Shown here piece after piece: positions 1-9,615 of a stretch of 28,855 nucleotides of DNA (its first letter is position 1; every line of letters starts with the position of its first letter). Below the pieces are notes generated by a model that worked only from the letters and a program-made list of their open reading frames with translations, did no database searches and was not told the DNA's origin. Where the stretch lies: the NCBI GenBank assembly GCA_946803715.1, contig CAMPET010000056.1:156745-185599 (forward strand), given 5' to 3'. The stretch comes from Beroe ovata. Lineage: Eukaryota > Ctenophora > Nuda > Beroida > Beroidae. The position numbers and the translations under genes were made by a program.

Positions 1-38
1 TTTGTGTGTGTGTGCTACACAGGTGTGAGCGACTGTAC

Positions 39-3000
39 CTGTAAGAGATGTTGCTGTTTGCTGTTGTTGCTGCCAGTGCCATTGTTGTTACTGGCCCCAT
101 TACCAGGCAGCTGCGATAAGCCACCTCCACTCCCCCCTAACACTGCTCCCAGTCCGTTAGAGAGACCACTCAGAGATACCGCAACCTGAAGAAGCGTTAG
201 GGAGGACACGAGTTGCTGGGAGCCTGTGTTGCTATGAGACTTGTGTGTTACCTAGCAACACTAATATGTAAACATACCGAGTTGGCAGGGTTGCTGCCAG
301 GGTTGAGGAGCTTGCCGGGCAGTCCCAATCCACCAGCTGTCGAGGTTGATCCTCCCAACATGGGCGAAGTTGCTCCATTCCCACTCAACATGCTGTTACT
401 GTTAGCACTGCTCGTGAGGAGTGCACTCCCGTTGTTACCGAGGAGTGAATTGTTGCCGGGCAACATTCCCGCGTTGCTAGGCAAGATGCTACTCGTGTTG
501 GTTAGGATGGTACTGGTGGGATTGAGGGCAGGGAGGTGAGTGTTGACCAGCATATGGATGTGATCCTTCACTTCCTGAGATAGGGTGAAACTATCGCTGC
601 CCTGTGTAGCTACTCTCTGGAGACAGTGTAGAATGCTCAGCAAGACTTCCTGGGGCAGATGAATAGTCTTCCCAGGTCCCTCCTGGCTAGCTTCCAATTT
701 CCGTGACAGATAGGTGATAGTTGCCTGCGGAGAACGAGATAGTGGTGCCTGAGTATCGTGTCTTCACATTGTGAGGGGTATGTCACAAAGTTACCATCCT
801 CATTCCTCATGATGTACTAACCATGACAAACGGCTCTTGGTGGGTAAGGAACTTGTCCATCAGCCACTTGTCCAGTTTCAGATACTCCCGTCTCGAGGCT
901 AAGACTGCCAGCTCGATGACAAACGGCAGGTCAGGCGACTGGAGGAGCTGAGACAGAGACTTGAGATCCTGTGCAACATCCAGGATACGGGATAGCCTCG
1001 TCTGATCGACCTGTCCGTTGCTCGGTGTGTCGCGTCGGTAGTAGTCGCACATGGCTCCAAGCACGAGGTTCTGCAGAGTGCCCTGCCTGTTGCCTGGTCC
1101 AGACCAGCAGTAGTGCAGGATGATTGCGGAGTTTGGGTGGTTGCCTAGGAACGTCTGGAGTAGGTGGCTTATCATGTCGTCCTGGGTGTGTAACATGTGA
1201 TTATTGTAACACGTGACATAAGTGCGGGTGCCATGTGTAACACGTGATTATCGTATCATGTATTAATCGTATCACGAGACATGTGTAACCTGTAGAGTGT
1301 GCCAGTTACACTTGCTCTGTAACAAGCCCAGCATGAGAATATCGGGGCACAGTTTTGCCGGAGTGGCAAGGATTTGCACCACTTCCGCTCGTTCCCCACA
1401 CTCGCCGATGTTCAGCAGCGTCTCTATCAGGTCAAGCGATGTCCACACCTGCAGAGAGGACGGGTGGGTGGAAACACTGGATATATAATATGACAAAGAG
1501 ACGGGATTTGTTGTGAGATTTGTACACAGTGTTTCTGAGGGAGAATGTGTACAATGTACCTCTCCCTCAGGCCCCATATCTACCCACAATGTAAACGTGT
1601 ATATTGTATACCGTGTATAATGTATACCGTGTATAATGTATTTACCGTGTATACCGTGTATAATGTATACCGTGTGTAATTTACCCTAACAACCTCCCTA
1701 ATCTACCCACCTCCCGGATCTGGACCTCTGGAATGCCCTCCTCTGGCGGACTCTTGAGAATATCCAGCTCCACCTGCCGTCCAGCATTCTTGGTGAAGGA
1801 AAACTCGGACTCCGGAGCTAGACTCTGTTTTATCCAGGACAGTTGTCCCTTCACGTTCGCCCACATCCTGATCATACAGTTTAGTCATGTGTTGTTTGGT
1901 GTGTGTGCATGTGTGTGTGTGTGCACCATAATATGTTCACTGTTATACCTGTATATTGCAGTGGTTGGGAAGGGCTCATTTGTTGCTAGATTGTACGCCT
2001 TGAGGATGAAGTTTAGACCCTGAACATCAGGTACAAAAAACTCGGGGTAATCCAACTCGATGATCACCTCCCTCCAGTTCAAATGAGGTACCTTACAGAG
2101 AGTGGGGGTCGTTGATTAGGGACTCAGGGGGAAGGAAGGAGACATGGTGAGGGTTGGGGGAAATAGAGATGAGAACAGACAGAAGGGCAGAGGCGGGAGT
2201 AGGAGGGGGTCAGGGAGGGGGATAGAGGGAGTATATGAAATGAGGGGGTGTGGAGTTGAGGGCGGAGGAAAGGGGGAATAGATGTCAGATGACGGATAGA
2301 AGGAGAATAGATGGGCAGATAAGGAGTTGAGGAGACAAGATTATCTTACCTTTTGTGACAGTACAAATATTAGGTTCTCAATGTTCCACGATGTAGCCTG
2401 CGTCTGGCTATCAGACTTCTCATTGAAAGAAAGTGATGAATTGATGTTCTGCAAACTTATCTGAGATTTAAGGTTCTGAGTAAGACAACCCCAAGACACT
2501 GCGAAACTTTGGTCAATGACAGCTATTGAGGAATATAATAGTGACGAACCATGTTTTCATTACTATTCCGTTGGGTTTGTATCATCATTCCAAGAGTTTT
2601 GGCCACGGTCTTGGCAGTGATTTCCGACTTGGCTACATTGAACAAACTCTGTAACTCGTCCACACTGAAAAATGGGCTATCAGCTTGAATCACTGGCCAA
2701 GGAGAGAGATGTGGCTTGCTTTGATTGGGAAAAATGCGGAAGTGGAGAAAAAAGACAAAAGTAGAGGGCGCACACGGAGTTGAACCATGGACCTATCGAT
2801 CTGCAGTCGATTGCTCTACCACTGAGCTATACACCCGATGTCGACAGTGGAAATCTTAGCGATATAAATCACAGTATCGATTAATTCTCCAGTGAAATGT
2901 AGCATGGCAAGCATGACTGTCATCATTTGACAGGCATCTATTCGACACGGATAGAGAGAACAGGTCACATGACCTATGACATCATTTACAGTTGCTGAAT

Positions 3001-3944
3001 CACGAGACAATCAATGTCGCGCCGCGCAGCATCATGCGCGCGCGGGGACAACTTTACTCAACTGCAAAGACAAAAGTTGCTAGTAGATTAGTTATTAACA
3101 TACAAATGTCCCACATACTCATGACTTGAGGGGGTATAACTGGTGACCTATGTCATCACTATCACTTGAATAGCCTGTATACAGCTGTAGCAGGTACACT
3201 GTATACAAATGTATACTCTCAGTGTATACAATGGGGGATAATTAATGACAGTTGTGTTAACTGTCACTTGACAGATGAGTCACTTGACAGTTGTGTTCAC
3301 TGTCATTTGAGAGTACTGTTACCTGTCACAAGACGCATAGCCACACTCCTTTATCAGCTCTGGCAGGTTATGCGGCTCTGTTTCCAGGTTTGGTAAACTG
3401 CTCTGTTCGGGTGCTGTAACTTGCTGCTGACTCCTGTCAATCATCAGTCATCATTTGAATCCGCCCCTTTTGAACCATCATGACAGTATGTGATCATGAC
3501 ATATTTTACACGTCAATACTCACCCTTGTGCCATTTGCAATAGAGGAGCGAGGATAACCGGACAAGTTTCCGCGGGGAAATATTGTCGTAGTTGTTGGAG
3601 CAACTCTTTCTTCTTGTTGACGGGGATGGCATTCTCCTTGAGGAGAATGTAGCTCAGCGCATAGTACATCACATGAACCGGTATATCCTTGATCTCAATC
3701 ACTGTGTCGGTCATTTTGTTCAATGAGGACATCGGATTGTGTGTGAAAAGATAAGAGAGCAGGTCGCAGATATTGGCGTCGAGCACTTGAACAGCTGAAA
3801 GAAGTGTTATAACCAGTGTATATTGGAGTGCTTATAACGTTTAGATTGCTGGGTAACGGTTCTTGTACTGGGTACAGCTTTTACCATGAGTAGTTAATAC
3901 TTATTACATGAGTAGATAGTGCCTACACAGGTAGTACACACACA

Positions 3945-3987
<43 letters not shown>

Positions 3988-5184
3988 TGTTTCTGAATTT
4001 CCTGGTCTGGTGACTGACTGAGCGCCAATGCGAACACAATCTGTGGATAAAAATCATGTCAATTGAGGATACACTTTGATACGCTATAATTCCAGAGAAA
4101 TTGTCCAAGAAGTTATATCATTAACTTATACTAATATCGCTACCTCATCGAAAGGTGAAAGTCGGAGAACTTTAACCAGGGATGGGAATAGAGATGGCGA
4201 TGGCCGGAGAGTGCCGTGTGTTGCATAGCACAGAACCCCGATAAAGTTTGGCTTGAACATCAGGTATTTTGCCTCCTGGATCAGGAGCTGGGTCTGAAAC
4301 AACAAATGTGAGGGGGTTAATGATGACATGATAAATGAGTGATAAAGAGAGAAAGACTAGTCACACATTTTGATTATCGGTCACCATCCGTGAACTCTTG
4401 AAATCTATGGTTATGGAATATGGAATCATGAAGGAGGGTTAGATTTTAGCGAAATCCGGCAGCAAAATCAAATATATACCTGGTGGAAGTCTTTGCCTGT
4501 ACTCTTGCCATCACTGCTGAATTCCACCTGGCTGAACAGTGTATGAAGGAGGTGCTTTTCAGCCTCACTGCCGTGTCTCTCAACTAACTGATGGGAATAG
4601 GACAGCTTATCAGATTGTCCAGCAAAACTGTTGTACAGAGCGGTACTTTTGGTTTTGTGTCACAGTGCATTTACGTCTCGTAAGTTTCGTCAGTATGCTA
4701 CAGACCTCCTCTTAGTCCTTTTCAATATCAAGATTAGTCTCCCGAGTATCAACATATGTACTATCACTATATCTAATACTTATAGTTGTTCATTACGATT
4801 CTCAGTACGAATCTCATTACGAATCTCATTACGAATCCCATTACAAATCTCATTACCAATCTCATTACCAATCTCATTATTTTTCTCATTACCAATCTCA
4901 TTATGAATCTCAGTACGAATCTCATTACGAATCTCATTACGAATCTCATTACGAATCTCATTACGAATCTCATTACCTATCTCATTACGAATCTCATTAC
5001 CTATCTCATTACCTATATCATTACGAATCTCATTACTAATCTCATTACCAATCTCATTACCAATCTCAATACCGAATATTGCTCCTACCTGATTGAGCTC
5101 CACGATTGAAGATTTGTTATTTTTCTTTGTCAAAGAAGCAATGAGATATGTTATCTGAGATAGAGCTAATCCACATGCATTCAT
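39..5184 (-). CDS. CNOT1: CCR4-NOT complex scaffold subunit 1, N-terminal ~816 residues (partial, continues off left edge)
   Basis: CNOT1 is the scaffold of the cytoplasmic CCR4-NOT deadenylase; its N-terminal HEAT-repeat region docks CNOT10/CNOT11. Fourteen coding exons read on the minus strand with matching phases: 5184-5089, 4587-4480, 4293-4144, 4040-3986, 3794-3524, 3433-3323, 2664-2550, 2448-2350, 2091-1949, 1867-1711, 1448-1290, 1181-822, 724-278, 215-39. Diagnostic stretches are [17 protein letters not shown] (residues 6-22), CPVILAPLL (exon 5), [12 protein letters not shown] and [11 protein letters not shown], then [14 protein letters not shown] (exon 12). Exon 13 and exon 14 end in an Asn/Ser/Gly/Leu-rich low-complexity linker. 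The start at 5184 gives an N-terminus of family length; an acceptor-like AG (5191-5190) lies 5 bases upstream. The TTP-binding, MIF4G and NOT1 C-terminal domains would lie outside the window. Exon 7 uses a weak donor (GTTCGT), and exon 4 is only 55 bases with its donor inside a GT repeat. Identification is confident; individual boundaries slightly less so. Confidence 0.93.
1606..1680. repeat. Minisatellite in CNOT1 intron 10
   Basis: About five imperfect copies of a 13-17 base unit built on TATACCGTGTATAATG fill this stretch just downstream of exon 11's acceptor region. A related run of ATGTGTAACACGTGATTATCGTATC-like words, variants split across 1195-1290, occupies intron 11. Both are intronic, with no open frame supported by homology. 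Confidence 0.7.
2103..2335. repeat. Polypurine, G-run-rich tract in CNOT1 intron 8
   Basis: The plus strand is almost purely A/G for over 200 bases, with many GGG to GGGGGG runs separated by short spacers; the minus (coding) strand is therefore C/T-rich. It lies between exon 8 and exon 9 of CNOT1. It could fold as G-quadruplexes in the DNA, or act as an extended pyrimidine tract in the pre-mRNA. No coding content is seen. Confidence 0.6.
2748..2760 (-). terminator. Pol III termination T-tracts of the tRNA-Cys
   Basis: On the minus strand a T4 run begins 5 bases after the tRNA discriminator base, and a T6 run follows within 12 more bases. Four or more Ts after a tRNA is the standard RNA polymerase III stop. 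As part of the CNOT1 intron it has no other evident role. Confidence 0.75.
2765..2836 (-). tRNA. tRNA-Cys (anticodon GCA), nested in CNOT1 intron 6
   Basis: On the minus strand the 72-base sequence folds into a full cloverleaf. The acceptor GGGTGTA pairs with TGCGCCC (two G-U pairs), followed by discriminator T as expected for Cys. The D-arm is GCTC/GAGC around AGTGGTA. The anticodon stem ATCGA/TCGAT encloses CTGCAGA, giving anticodon GCA. The T-arm CATGG/CCGTG encloses TTCAACT. Internal A and B boxes (TAGCTCAGTGGTAGAGC; GGTTCAACTCC) are intact, there is no tRNA intron and no encoded CCA. T-tracts of 4 and 6 bases, seen as A-runs at 2757-2760 and 2748-2753 on the plus strand, lie just downstream as Pol III terminators. 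It is a functional-looking nuclear tRNA gene on the same strand as its host gene. Confidence 0.95.
3246..3305. repeat. Two short palindromes in CNOT1 intron 6
   Basis: TGACAGTT-GTGTT-AACTGTCA (3246-3266) is an 8-base perfect inverted repeat with a 5-base loop. A near copy, TGACAGT-TGTGTTC-like loop-ACTGTCA, follows at 3285-3305, with a third half-site between them. The rest of this 658-base intron (2665-3322) holds the tRNA-Cys and a short CpG-rich patch (3016-3048). Confidence 0.55.
3936..3985. repeat. CA/TG microsatellite abutting the CNOT1 exon 4 donor
   Basis: An AC dinucleotide run of about 25 units, with two T interruptions, ends directly at exon 4. On the coding strand the intron therefore begins GTGTGTGTGT, so the splice donor is itself part of the microsatellite. 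Confidence 0.9.
4795..5078. repeat. 12-base minisatellite in CNOT1 intron 1
   Basis: About 23 tandem copies of a 12-base unit, GAATCTCATTAC on the plus strand, occur with point variants such as CCAATCTCATTA. Because the unit lacks stop codons in most frames and is a multiple of three, long repetitive open frames (tetrapeptides [16 protein letters not shown]) appear on both strands. It lies wholly in intron 1 (4588-5088), starting just after a good CAG|GTAGGA donor, so it is not counted as coding. Confidence 0.9.
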
Positions 5185-6003
5185 ACCACCTGTAAATGAA
5201 ATACAATTCATCAAATTGTCATGTCAGATGATAAAACCTTAGCTCAGAAGTGAAAACATTTGAGCTTCCATTGAACGGCATGATTGAATTACTGACGGTA
5301 TTGGAACTCTGACCCAGATACTAGATCGTTAACTTATAAAAATGAATAATTGATTGATATGTGTAGAGAATCATCTTGCAAATATTACAGAGTCTGATTG
5401 TGGTGAATTAGTAATCAACTGAATAATTGGATCAATGGATCATGTATGACAGATACTAATTGACTTTTAATGTGGTCATTGGGATAAAATCATGGAACTA
5501 ATAACCAGGTCTGATGTTGAAAATGGAGTTGTATTCAGATTCAGTCATAAACATTCAGTTTCATTATTTTGTTGTGGAGATCATGATATTCAATCAGAGA
5601 ACTAGCAGCTACTGAATTTCGATATCAATGTTACAATTTATTGAGCTGAGGTCAGTAAAAAACTTACTTTCCCAGGGCTGTGTCATAGTATGAAACCCTT
5701 CATTCTATGGCAAGGTCATCCTGCTGAAATAGAATTATGCATCAAATATAATAGACCATAAATCTGGAAATAGATGTCTATTGCCTTGTCATCTTGGTGA
5801 TCACAAGTCCACTCTTATTATACACTTCTTCAACTGCCACTCGAAATCAAAACAGTGTCAAAGCTGTGATACCGTTTTATGTAATTGCATAGCTGGATGA
5901 GGGGATATGATAGGGATGATACCTCATTGCCAGACAACTCAATTACTTGTATTCATCATGACTTCATCAAACAGTCTCATAGATAATTCAAACTCATCGA
6001 TCT

Positions 6004-6098
6004 TGTAGGATTTTCCCTACTGTCAGTGCTGCGCAATTGTAATTCCGCCTGACGGTAGGGATAAAATCCCACCAGCGAGGGTAGAGAGAATCCCTACA
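6004..6098. mobile_element. MITE-like inverted-repeat element, copy 1
   Basis: The 95-base element begins TGTAGGATTTTCCCTAC and ends GTAGAGAGAATCCCTACA, imperfect terminal inverted repeats of about 17-18 bases. Inside the left half, ATTTTCCCTACTGTCAG (6010-6026) pairs with CTGACGGTAGGGATAAAAT (6049-6067), giving a strong nested stem-loop. A diverged copy is at 23462-23553. There is no coding capacity and no clear target-site duplication, so the mobile-element label is an inference from structure and copy number. Confidence 0.5.
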
Positions 6099-6283
6099 AC
6101 ATCCATCAAACTCACGAAGCAGTGAAATTATTAGAAGAAATTGTGAAATTGCGTGATCGTTTGAGAAAATCCCATATAGGGAAGAATATGTCATCTACAA
6201 ATTCAAATCTTAATCGAAAATATATCCCACTATTTTGATCAAAATAAAATGATCAAAATAAAATGACCAAGTTTCTGAGCTAA

Positions 6284-6355
6284 AGTACTGCGCTGCTTAT
6301 CAACACGATGACGCGCCGCGCACAACATTTTTTGACAAATTCTCAAAAAGTAATT
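6284..6355. repeat. 72-base CpG-core direct repeat, copy A
   Basis: Shares with 6421-6492 the order AGTACTGCGCTGCT, ATCAAC, TGACGCGCCGCGCA, a T-run, ACAAATTC and AAAGTAATT, with roughly 85 percent identity by eye. The GACGCGCCGCGC core is strikingly CpG-rich in an AT-rich setting. Confidence 0.75.
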
Positions 6356-6420
6356 AACTGGTTTCTTACTTATTTTCAAATATTTAAAACTAAAAATTAT
6401 CTAAAAGAGTGCGCACGAAG

Positions 6421-6492
6421 AGTACTGCGCTGCTCATCAACGCGGTGACGCGCCGCGCATAATATTTTTTTACAAATTCAAAGAAAAGTAAT
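6421..6492. repeat. 72-base CpG-core direct repeat, copy B
   Basis: Second copy of the unit at 6284-6355, offset 137 bases, same orientation. Together they lie 380-590 bases upstream of ABHD16A, so they could be a duplicated regulatory module or fragments of a dispersed repeat. Confidence 0.75.
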
Positions 6493-6874
6493 TCCCAATT
6501 CCCTGCTCTGCTATTTTCAGAAAATTGTAAGAAATAAATTTTTTTATTATGGATTGGCGAATTGCACCATAGTCATAAAATACTATCAGTTTTAAATTGT
6601 AGTTAAATTTGTAGTTTTACAACAAAAAATTTGTGAATGGTCAGATATTTCATGCAAAAGTGGTTATGTCATTCATGATAAATAATATTTTATTTTCATT
6701 CAATTGAAAAAATGCTTTACAGCGAAAAGATGCCTTGTTACATAGAGCGATATTGTTAATGATCATAATTTAACGTCATCAGCAGTATAAGCAGACTGTT
6801 ACTTACACTTTCTAAAGTTTGTGCTTGTAGTTCCTATTTATTTTGCCATGTGCTTCAAATTATCTCCTTATCAG

Positions 6875-9221
6875 ATGGAGAAAATTCGCTTGTTAGCACA
6901 ATGCATGGGCGGCCCTCGTTTGTATCATATTTACAGAGAGATTGATGAATATGGCGCATCAGTTGACTATGCAAATGAGCACCAAAAAGTTATTGAAAGG
7001 TCAGTAATTCAGTAGAATATCAATTAATCATCTTACATAGCAGTGGGATGGATGACTCATATGCTGACTAACTTCCAATATTCATCTAGATGGTGTGAAG
7101 TTATATTTGACACCTACAGTTGGGCAGGAACAATCATCAAATACCTCAGTCCATTTATTGTATATAATGCTTGTAAGCATGGTTTGGATAACTACATAGC
7201 ATTTGTTCGTATAGCAACAGTTCCATTGATATCAGTCTATAGTAAGTAATCTTAAATTGAGCTTTATTATCAATGTGATTTCAAAATTTATCCATTGAAT
7301 TAAATACTTTGCCATTCTTTCACCCTGTTCCTTTTTCAGTTGTTGCATATATGCTGAGGGGAACATTCCGTTTTTTCACATCACCTTATCCCGAGTTTTT
7401 GGTGAAATACCACAATGCTCGATACAGTGACCCTGAATCTGAAGATGGAGTTGTCCTGAGGGAATCACTGCTTCGTCAATATGACTTTGACTTTAAGGCC
7501 TGGAATCCTGACTTTGTTGCATCCTTGAGTGTAAATAAAAGAAATGCTCATTTCCAAGGCAAGTTTGGTTAATGGTTTTTTGTCAAATTTTTCCCTTCTT
7601 TACTTCAAAAAGCAAAACAAAAAATTTCAAGCAAAACAAAAATTTTATTATTTGTACTATCAATTTTCAACATTGAATTTGAATATTGAATTACAACATT
7701 GAATTTGAAAGCCAAGGTTTAATTATGTTTTCAGGAAACTACAGTATCCCGTTCATGTTGAAGCCCTTTTATTACTTTATGGCGACTTGGGTTGGTAAAC
7801 CTCTTGCCTATCCTGGATCCACTTACCTCATCAATGCATTGATGAGGTACTGTCATATAAACACCTCAACACAATCTGTCAAACTCCCAAATAATCTCAA
7901 ATCAATAAATGCTGATTGAGTCGGAGCATTTGTCAATTTCGAAATGATCTTCAGAGGGAATCTTGACCAAGGAAGAATCAATTCAACTGCAAGCAAAGGA
8001 GCAAAGAGAGCAAAAATACAGACAAGCGATAGCAATCACATTGACACTTTGTTTGTAGATAACAGAGAGAGTGGTTCTCCTATGGGGAAGAAGTTGGTAT
8101 GTTTTGTATATGGTAGTGGTTTCGTATACGGTAGTGGTTGATATGAATACTGATGCGATATACTCAGAATAATGTTATATAAGAGGAAGGATTGTTACGT
8201 TTAACTCTACAGGTGATAACCTGTGAAGGAAATGCAGCTTACTACGAGGTAGGATGTTTCGAATACCCAATCAGAGAGGGCTATTCTGCCCTTGGATGGA
8301 ATCACCCTGGTTTCGCGCACAGCACTGGTAAGTCTGTGTGAACTGTGTGAGTCTGTGTGAGTTGGTGTGGTAAGAGGCCGCAGCAAGAGAACTCCCGTGT
8401 CTGTGGGAAACGGCCAGTGTGAACTGTAAACTGTGTATGTGTGTGACGTGTGTGTATGTGTGTCTGCTTTGTGTTGTCTTGTGAAAGACACTGAGGAAAC
8501 ACCTCCTGCAGGCATACCATTCAACACTGCAGATGCCAATGCTATTGAAGCAGTGTATCAGTATGCTGTGGAGAAGCTGGGGTTTGATCCGGCCGATATT
8601 TCTGTGTACGGCTGGTCTATTGGAGGGTACCCAGCAGCATACATAGCTAATTCCCACCCAGAAATCAGCAATGTCATCATAGACGCATCCTTTGATGACA
8701 TTGTTCCCCTCGCCAAACCTCGTATGCCCGACTTTTTCGAGACAGTGACGGTGAATTGTTGCAAGAAGTATTTCAATCTACACAATGCAAAGCTCCTCGA
8801 GGGTTATGCTGGCCCAGTGCGGATCATCAGACGAAGCCGCGATGAGATAATTGCCACAGATCGCCACCCATCCAGCAACAGGGGGAACTTCCTCCTTCAG
8901 TCTATCCTCCAGTCGCGATACCCTGGTGTATTTGGAGATGAGTATGTCCGATTACAGGTCTCTGATTGGTTGGAAATGACAAGCGCCGCGCAGAGACAGC
9001 TCACTATACCCGGGTATGATACAGATCTCTGCAAGCAGCACATCTCACAGCACCCTGAACCTCCTTACCAGGGGTTGGGGGATGGGCTGAACCAGGAGGA
9101 GCGAGTCATGCTCGCCTACTTCCTGTTCAGCAAGATTCTCACCGATTGTGAGGGCGGACACAATGATCAGTTGCCACGGAAACTCTTCCAGATGCCATGG
9201 AAACACTCTGATGAGAGCTGA
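6875..9221 (+). CDS. ABHD16A: Phosphatidylserine lipase ABHD16A (alpha/beta hydrolase)
   Basis: ABHD16A hydrolyses phosphatidylserine to lysophosphatidylserine at ER membranes. Seven exons join in phase: 6875-6999, 7090-7241, 7340-7558, 7735-7846, 7955-8096, 8213-8327, 8512-9221, giving about 524 residues against 558 in human. Family landmarks: GPRLYHIYRE near the N-terminus, hydrophobic segments in exons 2-3, YPGSTYL, HIDTLFVD, CEGNAAYYEVGC, GYSALGWNHPGF, and the nucleophile elbow GWSIGG (Ser ~324). The triad is completed by Asp in RRSRDEII (~399) and His in EGGHNDQLP (~505). The C-terminus FQMPWKH matches the family closely. The ATG at 6875 aligns with the family N-terminus; an AG acceptor-like site ends at 6874. 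Exon 3 appears to use a GC donor (AAG|GCAAGT); an in-frame GT alternative exists nine bases on. DET1 starts 394 bases downstream. Confidence 0.95.
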
Positions 9222-9615
9222 TCCCCCGGCATTCATGGTGTGCTTTTGTGAAATGTGTATTGTATGTGCATTGTACATACGTACATTATTCGTCGAACAC
9301 TCAAACATTACGTTAAAATGGATGAGTTCGCACAGTTAGTCTTTTGTCAGCTGAAAAATAATACCATATTGGGAAAAAGCGTTTTCTTTTCAATCATTTG
9401 TTCTCAAATATCACTAAATTGATAATATTGCTTTACGGTCTTTTATAGTTTTGAAATTTGATTTGATAAAACAGTTTTGTTTGTAAGTGAACATTAAGCA
9501 TGGCTTTAGTGATAACAATTTCATCTAAAGTGTCAATTCACTCATGGCCGAAATTCATGCACATCGCACAACGCTCACATTTCATATCATCGAGGTTAAA
9601 TGAATTTGGCATCAC
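9222..9615. other. ABHD16A-DET1 spacer
   Basis: 394 bases of AT-rich sequence. It must contain the ABHD16A 3' UTR and the DET1 leader, but no AATAAA is visible. Just before DET1, an ATG at 9599 opens a short frame overlapping the DET1 start out of frame. Confidence 0.5.

Larger units (their letters stand above)
5190..6874. other. Divergent CNOT1/ABHD16A spacer
   Basis: AT-rich head-to-head intergenic region of about 1.7 kb. It must hold the promoters of both flanking genes, but no convincing core promoter is visible apart from TATAAG at 6786-6791, 84 bases before the ABHD16A start codon, which is only suggestive. It also contains a hairpin/MITE-like element (6004-6098) and a pair of 72-base direct repeats (6284-6355, 6421-6492). 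No open frame here looks like a protein. Confidence 0.6.

Noticed and set aside
4786-5109. Long open frames on both strands (repeats of LITN, NEIR and MRFV)
   Set aside because: Translation of a 12-base intronic minisatellite lacking stop codons; the real CNOT1 exon ends at a strong donor before it.
5994-6194. 66-residue minus-strand frame
   Set aside because: It covers the inverted-repeat element and has no protein-like composition or splice support.
8433-8511. N-terminal extension of the last ABHD16A frame (Cys/Val-rich)
   Set aside because: It is GT-rich intron; homology and the CCTGCAG acceptor start the exon at 8512.
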